64,000 bases of DNA, taken from contig NZ_JAGIAM010000004.1 in the NCBI RefSeq assembly GCF_017744835.1, positions 124,001 through 188,000 of the forward strand, read 5' to 3'. This stretch comes from Sphingomonas sp. GTDB lineage: Bacteria > Pseudomonadota > Alphaproteobacteria > Sphingomonadales > Sphingomonadaceae. This document shows positions 17,401 to 25,776 of this stretch, in pieces (position 1 is the first letter of the stretch; every line of letters starts with the position of its first letter). Below the pieces are notes generated by a model. It was not told the DNA's origin. It was given only the letters and a program-made list of their open reading frames with translations, and did not search any database. The position numbers were made by a program, and so were the translations under genes.

Positions 17401-17890
17401 GCCGGGCTTCCTCAAGGGCTTCGGTGTCCAGGCCAACTACACCTACATCGACTCGAGCGGCGTGCCCCAGAGCACGCTCTCCGAGACCGATCCCGACGTG
17501 GGTGCCGGCCGCGTGACCACGGTGAAGCTCGAATCGCTGCCGCTGCAGGGCCTGTCGAAGCACAACTTCAACATCACCCCGTTCCTCGACGTGGGCCCGC
17601 TCTCGCTGCGTGCGACCTATTCGTGGCGGTCGGACTTCCTGCTGACCATCCGCGACGTGATCGTGCCCAACGACCCGATCGTCAACAAGGCGACCGGACA
17701 GCTCGATGCGTCGATCTTCTACTCGCTGTCGGACAATGTGAAGATCGGTCTCCAGGGATCGAACCTGCTCAACGAAGTGGTGAAGACTACGGCTGTCGTC
17801 AGCGATCCGGACGGCAACAACGTCGAAGTGCCGCGCGGCTGGTACATGAATGACCGCCGCATCTCGGGCATCATGCGCTTCACCTTCTGA
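14492..17890 (+). CDS. TonB-dependent receptor, probable xylo-oligosaccharide transporter
   Basis: A 1132-residue outer-membrane receptor of the large, sugar-type class. The signal peptide ends near TPAWAQ (about residue 40). A TonB-box-like DAIVVTGYR follows, then the plug (VTAEDIGALPDRSVTETLQRIPGV and SADRVEGGIAGVVNLRTRKPF) and a 22-strand-type barrel ending in the aromatic RFTF. I prefer the ATG at 14492, with GGGGAGG upstream, to a TTG 11 codons earlier that overlaps the operator. The xyl-box right before the gene and the xylanolytic neighbours point to xylan fragments as cargo. An intrinsic terminator follows it. Confidence 0.9.
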   Translation: MRKHSMIHASDRSVRLRTGLLCAGVSAAALCLGITPAWAQTEASPTQTTPPAAQTADEAAVQDAQTEDAIVVTGYRQSLQSAQQIKKNSDVIVDSVTAEDIGALPDRSVTETLQRIPGVAINRFAAGVDPDHFSVEGSGVVVRGLTYVRSEFNGREAFSANNGRALSFADVPSELMGGVDVFKSPSADRVEGGIAGVVNLRTRKPFDSKGLVVSASAELNYGDFAEQPSANLNALISNRWQTGIGEIGLLASASYSNLKSRADRLQVSSFRVRNLYSDGDVVDNGGGATVADRVLFPRGAVIGNQEFDRTRYGYSAAAQWRSNDGSMEAVFQFLRSDARQAWTEHAMEIATDNVSSNGDSRRVPGTTLDFDDDGMFVSGVITGPTGWRADQNQQGQGILARVPMLGLQSNVQRRDHDERLVTDDYGFNFKWDVSDRLGLTFDYQHVKSSTYLIDNALWNSTYQNASIALNGSDFPTIEFLPPQVCNGPAANSQNPPGGDFDCAGFGSRATADTTPGQQYAPNYFGAGHTSFTDPFNSFPRAAMDHIEDSDGNSDAARIDLEYSFPDNSFLKSIRAGVRYADREQTARFSTYNWGRLSEQWGNNGPVWLDDNVDGVTGGNGGTAQLGGSNEAYYFDNFFRGQAGNPLAGQGRLFYSLDTVKNYDAYVRYATLVNNEWEAQVANCPNDSVVRNGGWNPLANRCGVVAGTPFLPGEINPIKETNKAAYIMARFDSEFGNGMRLSGNVGVRYTSTKRNSEGVQQFTYGSVYLPTEATCLAPPSDATAVVQGFCAMPLATRTAVRNFQNGALVESPGKINYDYWLPSANVKLEVGGGLQFRAAYFKGVAPPNTGLIRNYGDVRVNAVQNTNPDGTLIPGSFRLQADVNRGNPFLKPVEADNFDLTAEWYFSNVGQLTVSGFYKRLKNVVTNETYRSTYTNNGQTFDALITNPGNATETGTIKGVEVAYQQTFDFLPGFLKGFGVQANYTYIDSSGVPQSTLSETDPDVGAGRVTTVKLESLPLQGLSKHNFNITPFLDVGPLSLRATYSWRSDFLLTIRDVIVPNDPIVNKATGQLDASIFYSLSDNVKIGLQGSNLLNEVVKTTAVVSDPDGNNVEVPRGWYMNDRRISGIMRFTF

Positions 17891-17911
17891 TCGAAGCGCC
17901 ATCTGCAAGGA

Positions 17912-17945
17912 GCGCCGTCGGTATCCACCGGCGGCGCTTTTTGTT
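17912..17945 (+). terminator. Intrinsic terminator after the TonB receptor
   Basis: GCGCCGTCGG and CCGGCGGCGC form a stem (one mismatch) around a short loop, followed by TTTTTG. It lies between the receptor stop and the cupin-like gene, so the latter may need read-through or its own promoter. Confidence 0.85.
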
Positions 17946-17979
17946 TGCCCGGCCTTGGGACCGGGCCATAGGAGAAACC

Positions 17980-18993
17980 ATGCACGCGCTGCCTGCGATC
18001 CGTGAAATCGAGAGCGTCACGCCCGAGCGCTTCCGGGAAGAGCTCGTGTCCGGCTATACGCCTGTGGTGATGCGCGGGCTGGTGCGCGACTGGCCGGCAG
18101 TGGCAGCAGGCGGGGAGTCGGTCGACGCGCTCTTCGCGCATCTGGCCGGCTTCGACCGCGGAGCCCCGGCGGAGGCCTTTGTCGGGCCGCCGGGGATCCG
18201 CGGGCGCTTCTTCTATTCGGACGACCTGCGCGGCTTCAACTTCGAGCGCCGGCGCGGCGGCTTCGGCGAGCTGCTGCGCTACCTGCGCTCGCTGATCGGG
18301 CGCGAGGATGCACCCGCGGTCTATGCCGGTGCTGTCGAGACGCCCACCACCCTCCCCGGCTTTGCCGAGGCCAATCCGATGCCGCTGCTCGCCGGGCTGA
18401 ACGCGACGCCGCGGATCTGGGTGGGCAATGCGAGCACGATCAGCACCCATTTCGACGCATCGGACAATGTCGCCTGCGTGGCGGCCGGCCGCCGGCGCTT
18501 CACGCTGTTCCCGCCCGACCAGGTCCACAACCTCTATGTCGGCCCGCTCGACCGCACCGTGGCCGGCCAGCCGGTGAGCATGGTCGAGCTGAACGATCCC
18601 GACTTCGACCGCTATCCCCGCTTCCGCGAAGCGCTGGCGGCGGCGCAGAGGGCCGAGCTGGAGCCGGGCGACGCGATCTTCATCCCGGCGCTCTGGTGGC
18701 ACCAGGTCGAGGCGTCGGGGACCTTCAACGTCCTGGTCAACTACTGGTGGGAGGATTCACCCGACGCCGCCGCGCGCATCGACGCGATGGTGCACGCGGT
18801 GCTGACGGTCAGCCACCTGCCCCCTGCCCGCCGCGAGGCCTGGGCGGCGATGTTCGACACCTTCGTGTTCAAGCGCCGCGGCGAGCCCGCGGCGCACCTG
18901 CCGCCCGAGCACCGCAGCGTGCTGGGCGAACCGACGCCCCGGCTGCGGGACTATATCCGGGCGTATCTGATGCGCGGGTTGCAGCGGCCCTAA
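17980..18993 (+). CDS. Cupin-like (JmjC-type) domain protein
   Basis: A 337-residue cupin_8-family protein related to Fe(II)/2-oxoglutarate oxygenases of the FIH/JmjC type. The likely metal ligands are His and Asp in ISTHFDASDN and a distal His in PALWWHQVEASG. Other family marks are GRRRFTLFPPDQ and the opening ..VVMRGLVRDWPA. The ATG at 17980 follows GGAGAAACC. It sits after the TonB receptor terminator. In sphingomonad, caulobacter and xanthomonad sugar loci such proteins recur beside halogenase homologues and receptors, suggesting a shared unknown task, perhaps modification of a protein or small molecule. No substrate can be named from sequence. Confidence 0.8.
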   Translation: MHALPAIREIESVTPERFREELVSGYTPVVMRGLVRDWPAVAAGGESVDALFAHLAGFDRGAPAEAFVGPPGIRGRFFYSDDLRGFNFERRRGGFGELLRYLRSLIGREDAPAVYAGAVETPTTLPGFAEANPMPLLAGLNATPRIWVGNASTISTHFDASDNVACVAAGRRRFTLFPPDQVHNLYVGPLDRTVAGQPVSMVELNDPDFDRYPRFREALAAAQRAELEPGDAIFIPALWWHQVEASGTFNVLVNYWWEDSPDAAARIDAMVHAVLTVSHLPPARREAWAAMFDTFVFKRRGEPAAHLPPEHRSVLGEPTPRLRDYIRAYLMRGLQRP

Positions 18994-18995
18994 AC

Positions 18996-19019
18996 GCCCC
19001 TCCCTGAAAGGGAGGGGGC
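18996..19019. terminator. Bidirectional hairpin between convergent cupin-like and GH67 genes
   Basis: GCCCCTCCC and GGGAGGGG(G)C pair around the loop TGAAA, filling most of the 37-base gap between converging genes. It is a variant of the hairpins at 7276 and 28216. Confidence 0.65.
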
Positions 19020-19030
19020 TTACCCATCGA

Positions 19031-21184
19031 TCACTGCCCCTGCCCAGGGGCGTACGGCGTCTTGATCGCCTTGTACCATTCGAGGTCGTGCGCCGGGGCG
19101 GCGTGGCTGGCGGGGAGCGGGCGCTTCGAGACCGACTGGAAATAGGCGATCGAGGCATCGCGCCACCACTGGGCCTCGTCACGCTGGATCGCCAGATAGT
19201 CGCGGACTTCTTCCCAGCGGCGCTGGTCGACCTTGTCCCGAAGCGCGTCCCACTGCGTCTGCATCACCGCGACGGTGCCCACGCCGCGATCGTAGCGATA
19301 GACCATCTCGTCCCAGACGCTGCGGCCCGAGCGGGTGCGATGCTCCCAGGGGACGTGGTGGAACCAGAGGAGCAGCTCGTCGGGCACGCGCTTGACGTTG
19401 CCGAACACCGCGGCGACCTGTGGTGCATATTGGGCGACGGCGTTGCTGCCGCTGGCGGTACGGTCGAAGCCGATGCCGTGGGCGTCGGCCTTGTGGTAGT
19501 AGACGGGGTTCCAGTCGGGCCGTGCGAGGTCCGAGACCCAGGGGCCCGGACCATAATGATGACCGGTCGCCATCACATGGGTGAGCCCCAGAGGCGTCAT
19601 GTAGTCGACCACCGCCTCCCGCGAGCCCATCATCATCGAGACGATCGGATCGACGAGGGCGGGATCATTGCCCCAGGTCATCTGCGCCCATTCGCGCGCG
19701 ATCGGCTCGGCCCTGGCCTCGGGATTCCAGGCGAAGCGGCCAAAGGCGTACCAGTTCGCCTGATCGAACTGCGAGCCCGACCAGTTGATGTCGCTGCCGA
19801 TGTTGGCGACCCCGGCCATGCCGGTGGCGGCGCCGGCGTCGACCGGCTGCTCGAGCACCTTGGCGACGGTGCGGCCCTTAGCCGGACGGAAGGTGTCCGA
19901 CTGGAGCACCTCCTCCCACATCGTCCCGAGATAGGCGAGGTGCGTCGCGAAGCCGAGATATTCCTTGGTGATCTGGAATTCCATCATCAGCGGCGTCCGG
20001 GGCATCGCGCCGAACAGCGGATGGAAGGGCTCGCGCGGCTGGAAATCGATCGCGCCGTTCTTGACCTGGAGAAGGACATTGTCGCGGAACTTGCCGTCGA
20101 GCGGCTCGAACTCGGTGAACGCCTGCTTGTGGCGATCGTCGGGGTTCTCGGCGGCATAGACGAAGGCACGCCAGATCACGACGCCGCCATGCGGGGCGAG
20201 CGCGTCCGCGAGCATGTTGGCGCCCTCCGCATGCGTGCGCTTGTAATCCGAGGGGCCGGGCTGGCCTTCCGAATTGGCCTTGACCAGGAAGCCGCCGAAA
20301 TCGGGGATGGTGCGATAGATCTCGTCGGCCTTTGCCTTCCACCAGGCGGCGACCTGCGGATCGAGCGGGTCGGCGGTCTTGAGGCCGCCGAGCTCGATCG
20401 GCGCGGAGAAGCGTGCGGTCAGATAGACCTTGATGCCATAGGGGCGGAACACCTCGGCCAGCGCCTTCACCTTCTCCAGCCATTCGGGCCGGAGCACGTC
20501 GGCATTGGCGTTGACGTTGGTCAGCACGGTGCCGTTGATGCCGATCGAGGCATTGGCGCGGGCGTAATCGGTGTAGCGCGGGTCCTTGTAGCGGGGCAGC
20601 TTCTGCCAGTCCCAGATCGACTGGCCGGCATAGCCGCGCTCGACATGGCGGTTGAGATTGTCCCAATGGTTGAGGACACGAATCTTGAGCTTCGGCGCGT
20701 CGGTGATGTCGAGATTGTCGAGCGGCTGACGCGTCTGCATCAGCTTGAGGAAGCGGAAGACGCCGTAGAGCACGCCCACGTCCTGATTGGCGGCGATCAC
20801 GGTGACGCGCTTGCCGGCAATCGTCGCGCTGCGGATCAGATAGCCCTCGGGCCCAAGGCCGGCGAGCGGCAGGTTGAGCGGCGCAATCAACGGCGAAGCC
20901 CCGGTTCCGAGGACGATGGCGCCGTCGCCCATCACGGTCTCGCGCCGGACCAGCTCATAGCCCAGCATGCCCTCGACCCCGCGGCTCAGCTCGTCGGCAG
21001 CGGCGAGGAGCGTGGGGCGATTCGAGACCGTGAAGTGCGTCATCTGCGCGGCGTAGCGCGCCTTCCACACGGGCTCGACCGGCTGATAGCGCAGCCAGAG
21101 GTCGTAGCCGGTCTCGGCGCGGGCGTGGGGGGTCATTCCGAGCGCTACGAAAAGAAGCGCAACCAAAGCAAATATCTGCCGCAT
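19031..21184 (-). CDS. aguA: Alpha-glucuronidase, GH67
   Basis: A 717-residue GH67 enzyme that removes (4-O-methyl)glucuronic acid from the end of xylo-oligosaccharides. Catalytic landmarks are the acid Glu in LVKANSEGQPGP, the Asp of GAIDFQPREP and the Glu of MMEFQITKEYLG. A signal peptide (FALVALLFVALGMTPHARA) predicts export to the periplasm. Three ATGs stand in tandem; I use the last (21184) because AGAGG is then six bases away. The product pairs with the divergent mannonate dehydratase for hexuronate use and with the xylanase for backbone cutting. A perfect LacI-type palindrome lies 62 bases upstream. Confidence 0.92.
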   Translation of the reverse strand: MRQIFALVALLFVALGMTPHARAETGYDLWLRYQPVEPVWKARYAAQMTHFTVSNRPTLLAAADELSRGVEGMLGYELVRRETVMGDGAIVLGTGASPLIAPLNLPLAGLGPEGYLIRSATIAGKRVTVIAANQDVGVLYGVFRFLKLMQTRQPLDNLDITDAPKLKIRVLNHWDNLNRHVERGYAGQSIWDWQKLPRYKDPRYTDYARANASIGINGTVLTNVNANADVLRPEWLEKVKALAEVFRPYGIKVYLTARFSAPIELGGLKTADPLDPQVAAWWKAKADEIYRTIPDFGGFLVKANSEGQPGPSDYKRTHAEGANMLADALAPHGGVVIWRAFVYAAENPDDRHKQAFTEFEPLDGKFRDNVLLQVKNGAIDFQPREPFHPLFGAMPRTPLMMEFQITKEYLGFATHLAYLGTMWEEVLQSDTFRPAKGRTVAKVLEQPVDAGAATGMAGVANIGSDINWSGSQFDQANWYAFGRFAWNPEARAEPIAREWAQMTWGNDPALVDPIVSMMMGSREAVVDYMTPLGLTHVMATGHHYGPGPWVSDLARPDWNPVYYHKADAHGIGFDRTASGSNAVAQYAPQVAAVFGNVKRVPDELLLWFHHVPWEHRTRSGRSVWDEMVYRYDRGVGTVAVMQTQWDALRDKVDQRRWEEVRDYLAIQRDEAQWWRDASIAYFQSVSKRPLPASHAAPAHDLEWYKAIKTPYAPGQGQ

Positions 21185-21245
21185 CATCATCCTCTGTGGA
21201 CCCGGAACGTTTCCCGCCGTTGACAAGCCGATAGCAGCTTCGCAA

Positions 21246-21259
21246 TGGTAGCGCTACCA
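21246..21259. promoter_or_regulatory. LacI-family operator between GH67 and manD
   Basis: TGGTAGCGCTACCA is a perfect 14-bp palindrome placed between two divergent genes, 62 bases from the GH67 start and 84 from manD. It is the most symmetric copy of the box in the window. Confidence 0.75.
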
Positions 21260-21296
21260 AGGCGCAGACCGGGAATGCGCGCAACAGGAGAGGTAG

Positions 21297-21350
21297 ATGC
21301 GCGTCACCAGCGCCATGCGCCACCGCGGCGGAGTTGCCGTGAATGGCTGA
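21297..21350 (+). CDS. Possible 17-codon leader peptide overlapping the manD start
   Basis: An ATG at 21297 with a strong ribosome site (AGGAGAGG) opens a 17-codon frame that ends at TGA 21348-21350, after the manD ATG at 21343 in another frame. The overlap could couple translation of manD to the leader. The peptide has no recognisable pattern, so a chance frame is also possible. Confidence 0.35.
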   Translation: MRVTSAMRHRGGVAVNG

Positions 21351-22554
21351 GATCAAATCGGCACGCGTGATCGTCACCTGTCCCGGGCGTAATTTCGTCA
21401 CGCTCCGCATCGAGACCAGCGACGGAGTTTATGGCCTGGGCGACGGCACGCTCAATGGCCGCGAGCTGGCGGTTGCCGCCTATCTCAACGACCATGTCAT
21501 CCCCTGCTTGATCGGCCGCGACGCGCACCGGATCGAGGATATCTGGCAGTATCTCTACAAGGGCGCATACTGGCGCCGCGGCCCGGTCACGATGAGCGCA
21601 ATCGCCGCGGTCGACATGGCGCTGTGGGACATCAAGGGCAAGGTCGCCGGGCTGCCGGTGTACCAGCTCCTCGGCGGTGCGAGCCGAGAGGGCTGCATGG
21701 TCTATGGCCATGCCAATGGCGCGACGATCGAGGAGACGATCGAGCGCGCGATCGAGCACCGCGAGCAGGGCTTCAAGGCGATCCGCCTTCAGGCCGGCGT
21801 GCCGGGGCTCAAGGCGACGTACGGCGTCGCCAAGCCGGGCCAGCGCTACGAGCCCGCCGACGCTGCGCTGCCGACCGAGAGCCTGTGGTCGACCGAGAAA
21901 TATCTCCGCTCGGTGGCGCCTTTGTTCGAGAAGGCACGCGAGGTGCTGGGCTGGGACGTGCACCTGCTCCACGACGTCCACCACCGGCTGACGCCGATCG
22001 AGGCGGGGCGACTGGGCAAGGAGCTGGAGCCCTATCGCCTGTTCTGGATGGAGGATCCGACGCCGGCCGAGAACCAGGCGGGCTTCCGCCTGATCCGCCA
22101 GCACACCACGACGCCGATCGCCGTCGGAGAGATCTTCAATTCGATCTGGGACGCCAAGCAGCTCATCGAGGAGCAGCTGATCGACTATGTCCGCGCGACG
22201 ATCGTCCATGCGGGCGGGCTCACGCACGTGCGCCGCATCGCCGCGCTCGCCGACCTATATCAAGTGCGCACCGGCTGCCACGGCGCGACCGACCTTTCGC
22301 CGGTGACGATGGCGGCGGCTCTGCACTTCGGCATCTCGGTGCCCAATTTCGGGGTGCAGGAGCTGATGCCGCACACCGAGCTGACCGACGCGGTCTTCCC
22401 GCACGCCTATCGCTATGCCGATGGCATGATGCACCCGGGCGACAAACCGGGCCTGGGCGTCGAGATCGACGAAGTGCTCGCGGCGAAGCACGAATATAAG
22501 CGTGCCTATCTGCCGGTCGCGCGGCTGGAAGACGGGACGCTGTTCAACTGGTGA
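21343..22554 (+). CDS. manD: D-mannonate dehydratase, enolase superfamily
   Basis: A 403-residue enolase-superfamily enzyme very like the ManD of Novosphingobium. It opens [19 protein letters not shown] and has the family segment [25 protein letters not shown]. Metal ligands are expected in [14 protein letters not shown] and AVGEIFNS, and a catalytic His in TGCHGATD. It dehydrates D-mannonate to 2-keto-3-deoxygluconate, a step in glucuronate breakdown, which fits the glucuronate released by the divergent GH67 enzyme. Some ManD-like proteins have low activity or prefer gluconate. The xylanase gene begins 12 bases downstream, so the two are co-transcribed. Confidence 0.88.
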   Translation: MAEIKSARVIVTCPGRNFVTLRIETSDGVYGLGDGTLNGRELAVAAYLNDHVIPCLIGRDAHRIEDIWQYLYKGAYWRRGPVTMSAIAAVDMALWDIKGKVAGLPVYQLLGGASREGCMVYGHANGATIEETIERAIEHREQGFKAIRLQAGVPGLKATYGVAKPGQRYEPADAALPTESLWSTEKYLRSVAPLFEKAREVLGWDVHLLHDVHHRLTPIEAGRLGKELEPYRLFWMEDPTPAENQAGFRLIRQHTTTPIAVGEIFNSIWDAKQLIEEQLIDYVRATIVHAGGLTHVRRIAALADLYQVRTGCHGATDLSPVTMAAALHFGISVPNFGVQELMPHTELTDAVFPHAYRYADGMMHPGDKPGLGVEIDEVLAAKHEYKRAYLPVARLEDGTLFNW

Positions 22555-22566
22555 AGGAAACGGGCG

Positions 22567-23715
22567 ATGGCGGGACTGACACGCCGCGAGATGCTGGCCT
22601 CCGCTGCGGCGCTGGCGGCCGCACCCGCGGCGTTCGCCCAAGGGGCGCCGCCGTCGATCAATGCCCTCGCCCGGGCCAAGGGAATGCGGTTCGGCTCGTG
22701 CGTGGCGTGGAGCCCGGCGGGCGCCGACCGCGGGTCCTTCGCCAATCCCGCCTACGCCGCGCTGCTGGAGCGCGACTGCGGCATTCTGGTGCCCGAGAAC
22801 GAGTTCAAGTGGCAGGCGCTGCGGCCCGACGCCAAACACTTCGATGTCGCGCGCTTCGCCGACCTGCTCGACTATGCCGAAGCCAAGGGCATGGCGATGC
22901 GCGGCCACACCTTGTTGTGGCACAAGACGCAATATTTCCCGAAGTGGCTGAATAGCCATGACTTCGGGTCGAGCCCGCGGGCGAGCGCGGAGAAGCTGCT
23001 GGGCGACCATATCGCCACGCTCTGCCGGCTCTACGGCGACCGGATCGCCAGCTTGGACGTGGTCAACGAGACGATCGACGAGAAGACCGGCGCGCAGCGC
23101 GAGAGCGCGCTTTCGCGGGCGTTCGGCAGCGCCGATGCGATGGTCGATCACGCCTTTCACGCGGCGCGCGCCGGGGCGCCCAAGGCCCAGCTGGTCTACA
23201 ACGATTACATGAGCTGGGAGCCGGGCAACGAGACCCACCGCGCAGGCGTGCTCCGGCTGCTCGAGGGCTTTCGCAAGCGCGGCGTGCCGGTGGATGCGCT
23301 GGGCGTGCAGTCGCACATCGGGCTGTACGGCGACGGCAGCGTGGCCCAGACCGTGGCGCGGCAGGAGAAGCCGTGGCGCGCCTTTCTCGATGCGGTGACC
23401 GGCATGGGCTACAAGCTCGTGATCACCGAGCTGGACGTGAACGACAAGGCGCTGACCGGCGACCTGTCCACGCGCGACCGGGCGGTGGCGGACTATGCCG
23501 GGGCCTATCTCGACATCATGTTCGCCTATCCGCAGCTCCGCGACGTGCTGGTCTGGGGAATGAGCGACAAGTACAATTGGCTGCAGGGCTTCAGCAAACG
23601 CGCGGACGGCGCGCCGCTGCGGCCGAGCCCCTATGACGCGGGGTTCCGCCCCAAGCCGCTGCATGCCGCGATCGCGCGGAGCTTCGCCGCGGCGCCGGCG
23701 CGCGGCAACGGTTGA
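22567..23715 (+). CDS. Endo-1,4-beta-xylanase, GH10
   Basis: A 382-residue exported xylanase. The N-terminus LTRREMLAS followed by an alanine-rich segment ending AFAQG looks like a Tat-type signal. The GH10 barrel shows the acid/base Glu168 in DVVNETID and the nucleophile Glu289 in VITELDVND, with HTLLWH and the C-terminal WGMSDKYNWL in the right order. It cuts the xylan backbone into oligomers for the receptor and the exo-enzymes. Short spacing to manD places both under the operator at 21246. There is no carbohydrate-binding module, and the length is that of a single-domain GH10. Confidence 0.93.
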   Translation: MAGLTRREMLASAAALAAAPAAFAQGAPPSINALARAKGMRFGSCVAWSPAGADRGSFANPAYAALLERDCGILVPENEFKWQALRPDAKHFDVARFADLLDYAEAKGMAMRGHTLLWHKTQYFPKWLNSHDFGSSPRASAEKLLGDHIATLCRLYGDRIASLDVVNETIDEKTGAQRESALSRAFGSADAMVDHAFHAARAGAPKAQLVYNDYMSWEPGNETHRAGVLRLLEGFRKRGVPVDALGVQSHIGLYGDGSVAQTVARQEKPWRAFLDAVTGMGYKLVITELDVNDKALTGDLSTRDRAVADYAGAYLDIMFAYPQLRDVLVWGMSDKYNWLQGFSKRADGAPLRPSPYDAGFRPKPLHAAIARSFAAAPARGNG

Positions 23716-23834
23716 AGCGGCCGGCTGCGGATACAAGATTGGCCTCAGCGGGCGTGCCGGGGCTATAGCTGCCGTTCAGGTAGGCACTGCTAGTCTCGTG
23801 CGCCTGTGACCAGGCGATAACGAGGGGGAATGCG

Positions 23835-24839
23835 ATGGCGGCGAGCGCCGCGACGGAGATGGCGACATTCGAGGCCCTGCTCGGCCGCGGCGGGCTCGAC
23901 CCGTCGGCCGTGCATCGGCTGGCCGACCGGATCGGCGCCGCGCACATCGCCGCTGCGCCCGCAGACGGCACCGCCTTCCGCCGTCGGCTCGCCGCGCTCG
24001 CGACCAGCCCCGAACAGCGCGCCGAGCTGGAGCGGCGCCAGGCCGTTGTGGTGCGGCGCGCGCAGATCGGCCGCGTGCGGGCGCTGCCGGAGGGCCCGTC
24101 GGACCTGCTGTTCGATCTCGCGCGGCCGCTGATGGAGCTGGTCCGCCACGACCAGCCCGCCGACGCCAACATCCTTGCCAACCGCTATCTCGACGTGACT
24201 CCGCAGGGCGCCACCGGCTGGTCGCTGCTGCCGCTGTTCCTTTCGCTGCGCGCCTCTGCCGCAGGCGACCCGGCGCTGGCCGAGGCCGTGCTCAAGCCCT
24301 GCCCGCCCCGGCTGGTCGCGATCGGCGGGCTTTCGGGGACGGGCAAGTCGACGCTGTCGCGCCTGCTCGGCCACCGGTTGGGCCGCGCGCCCGGCGCCCG
24401 CGTGCTGCGCTGGGACGTGTTCTGCAAGCGGCTCCAGGGGCTGCCGCCGGAGAAGCGGCTGCCCCCCAGGCATTATACCCGGCAGACCGACATGGAGACC
24501 TATGAGGCCATGTTCGAATCGGCCCAGGATCATCTGGAATGCGGCACGCCGGTGATCCTCGACGCGGTGTTCATGAGCCGCAGCGAGCGCGAAGTGGCGC
24601 AGGCGCTGGCGGCGCGGGCGCGCGTGCCGTTCACGGGCATATGGCTCGAAGCGCCCGAGCAGGAACGCGTGGCGCGGGTGCGCGAGCGCTTGCACGACGC
24701 GTCGGATGCGGATGAAAGAGTAGTGCGAGAACAGTCGAAACGGTCCGTGGGCGATCTGTTCGGCTGGCACCGTATGCGCGTCAATCGCCCGCTGGAAACG
24801 ATCGTCGCCGCGGCCCGCGGCGCTTTGGAGCGACGCTGA
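23835..24839 (+). CDS. P-loop kinase-like protein with a shortened aminoglycoside-phosphotransferase-like N-domain
   Basis: A 334-residue protein. The C-terminal half is a P-loop kinase-type ATPase with Walker A GGLSGTGKS at 164-172, a downstream VILDAVFMSRSER strand and an arginine-rich lid region. The N-terminal half matches parts of an APH-like domain (LLFDLARPLMELVRHDQPADANILANRYLD, LLPLFLSLRAS), but the HGDxHxxN catalytic loop that normally precedes this is absent. Full-length relatives are about 500 residues. The reaction is unknown. The next gene, a PfkB kinase, starts one base after the stop, so the two are translationally close. Confidence 0.65.
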   Translation: MAASAATEMATFEALLGRGGLDPSAVHRLADRIGAAHIAAAPADGTAFRRRLAALATSPEQRAELERRQAVVVRRAQIGRVRALPEGPSDLLFDLARPLMELVRHDQPADANILANRYLDVTPQGATGWSLLPLFLSLRASAAGDPALAEAVLKPCPPRLVAIGGLSGTGKSTLSRLLGHRLGRAPGARVLRWDVFCKRLQGLPPEKRLPPRHYTRQTDMETYEAMFESAQDHLECGTPVILDAVFMSRSEREVAQALAARARVPFTGIWLEAPEQERVARVRERLHDASDADERVVREQSKRSVGDLFGWHRMRVNRPLETIVAAARGALERR

Positions 24840-24840
24840 C

Positions 24841-25776
24841 ATGGAGAGGATCGCGACCGTCACGCTCAACCCTGCGCTGGACGTGAACACCACCACCGAG
24901 AAGGTGCGCCCGACGAACAAGCTGCGCTGCACCGCGCCCGAGCTCGAACCCGGCGGCGGCGGGATCAACGTGGCGCGCGTGCTCCATGCGCTGGGCGCCG
25001 AAGTGACCGCGATCTTCCCGAGCGGCGGGGCGCCGGGCGCGACGATCGAGAAGCTGCTGCGCGACGTCGGCGTGCCGATCGTGCCTGTGCCGATCGCTGG
25101 CACCACGCGCGAGAGCATCGCGGTGGAGGAGACCAGCACGGGAGCGCAATTCCGCTTCGTGCTGCCGGGGCCGGCGCTGTTCCCCGACGATCTGGAGCAT
25201 CTCTTCCAGGCGCTTCGCGACTTGCCCGCGCCGCCTACTTGCCTGGTGCTGAGCGGCAGCCTGCCCCCGGGCTGCGACCCCTCGGTGCTGGCGCGGCTGG
25301 CCGAATTCTGCCGTGGCGCCAACGAGAAGCTGGTGATCGACACCTCGGGGCCGGCGCTCGCCGGCTGCGAAGGCGCGCGGGCCTATCTGATCAAGCCGAG
25401 CCTGCGCGAGCTGGAGGAGCTGATCGGCCGCAAGCTCGGGGGAGAGGCCGACGAAGCCGCGGCCGCGCAGGAGCTGGTGGCGCGCGATTTCGCCGAAGTG
25501 GTGGTGGTCTCGCTCGGCGGCCGCGGGGCGCTGCTCGCCAGCGCGGACGAGACGATCCGCATGGCTGCCTTGCCAGTCCCGCCCGGCGGAGGCACGGTCG
25601 GTGCCGGCGACGCGATGGTGGCGGCGCTCACCCTCGCCACGGCGCGCGGCTATGCGCTGGCCGACGCGCTGCGCTTCGGTGTGGCGGCAGGTGCGGCGGC
25701 GCTGATGACGCCCCCGGCCGAACTGGTCCGCCGGGAAGACGTCGAGCGGCTCTACGCGACGGCTTCGACAGGCTGA
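24841..25776 (+). CDS. pfkB: PfkB-family sugar-phosphate kinase (1-phosphofructokinase-like)
   Basis: A 311-residue ribokinase-superfamily kinase of the 1-phosphofructokinase/tagatose-6-phosphate kinase branch. It begins TVTLNPALDV, has the substrate-binding GGGGINVARVL and the signature TVGAGDAMVA with the catalytic Asp. It would phosphorylate fructose-6-phosphate or a related sugar phosphate. The preceding P-loop gene is one base away. The last 25 bases overlap the convergent ArsR gene. E. coli Pfk-2 has the same length and layout, but phosphofructokinase activity is not proven by sequence. Confidence 0.8.
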   Translation: MERIATVTLNPALDVNTTTEKVRPTNKLRCTAPELEPGGGGINVARVLHALGAEVTAIFPSGGAPGATIEKLLRDVGVPIVPVPIAGTTRESIAVEETSTGAQFRFVLPGPALFPDDLEHLFQALRDLPAPPTCLVLSGSLPPGCDPSVLARLAEFCRGANEKLVIDTSGPALAGCEGARAYLIKPSLRELEELIGRKLGGEADEAAAAQELVARDFAEVVVVSLGGRGALLASADETIRMAALPVPPGGGTVGAGDAMVAALTLATARGYALADALRFGVAAGAAALMTPPAELVRREDVERLYATASTG

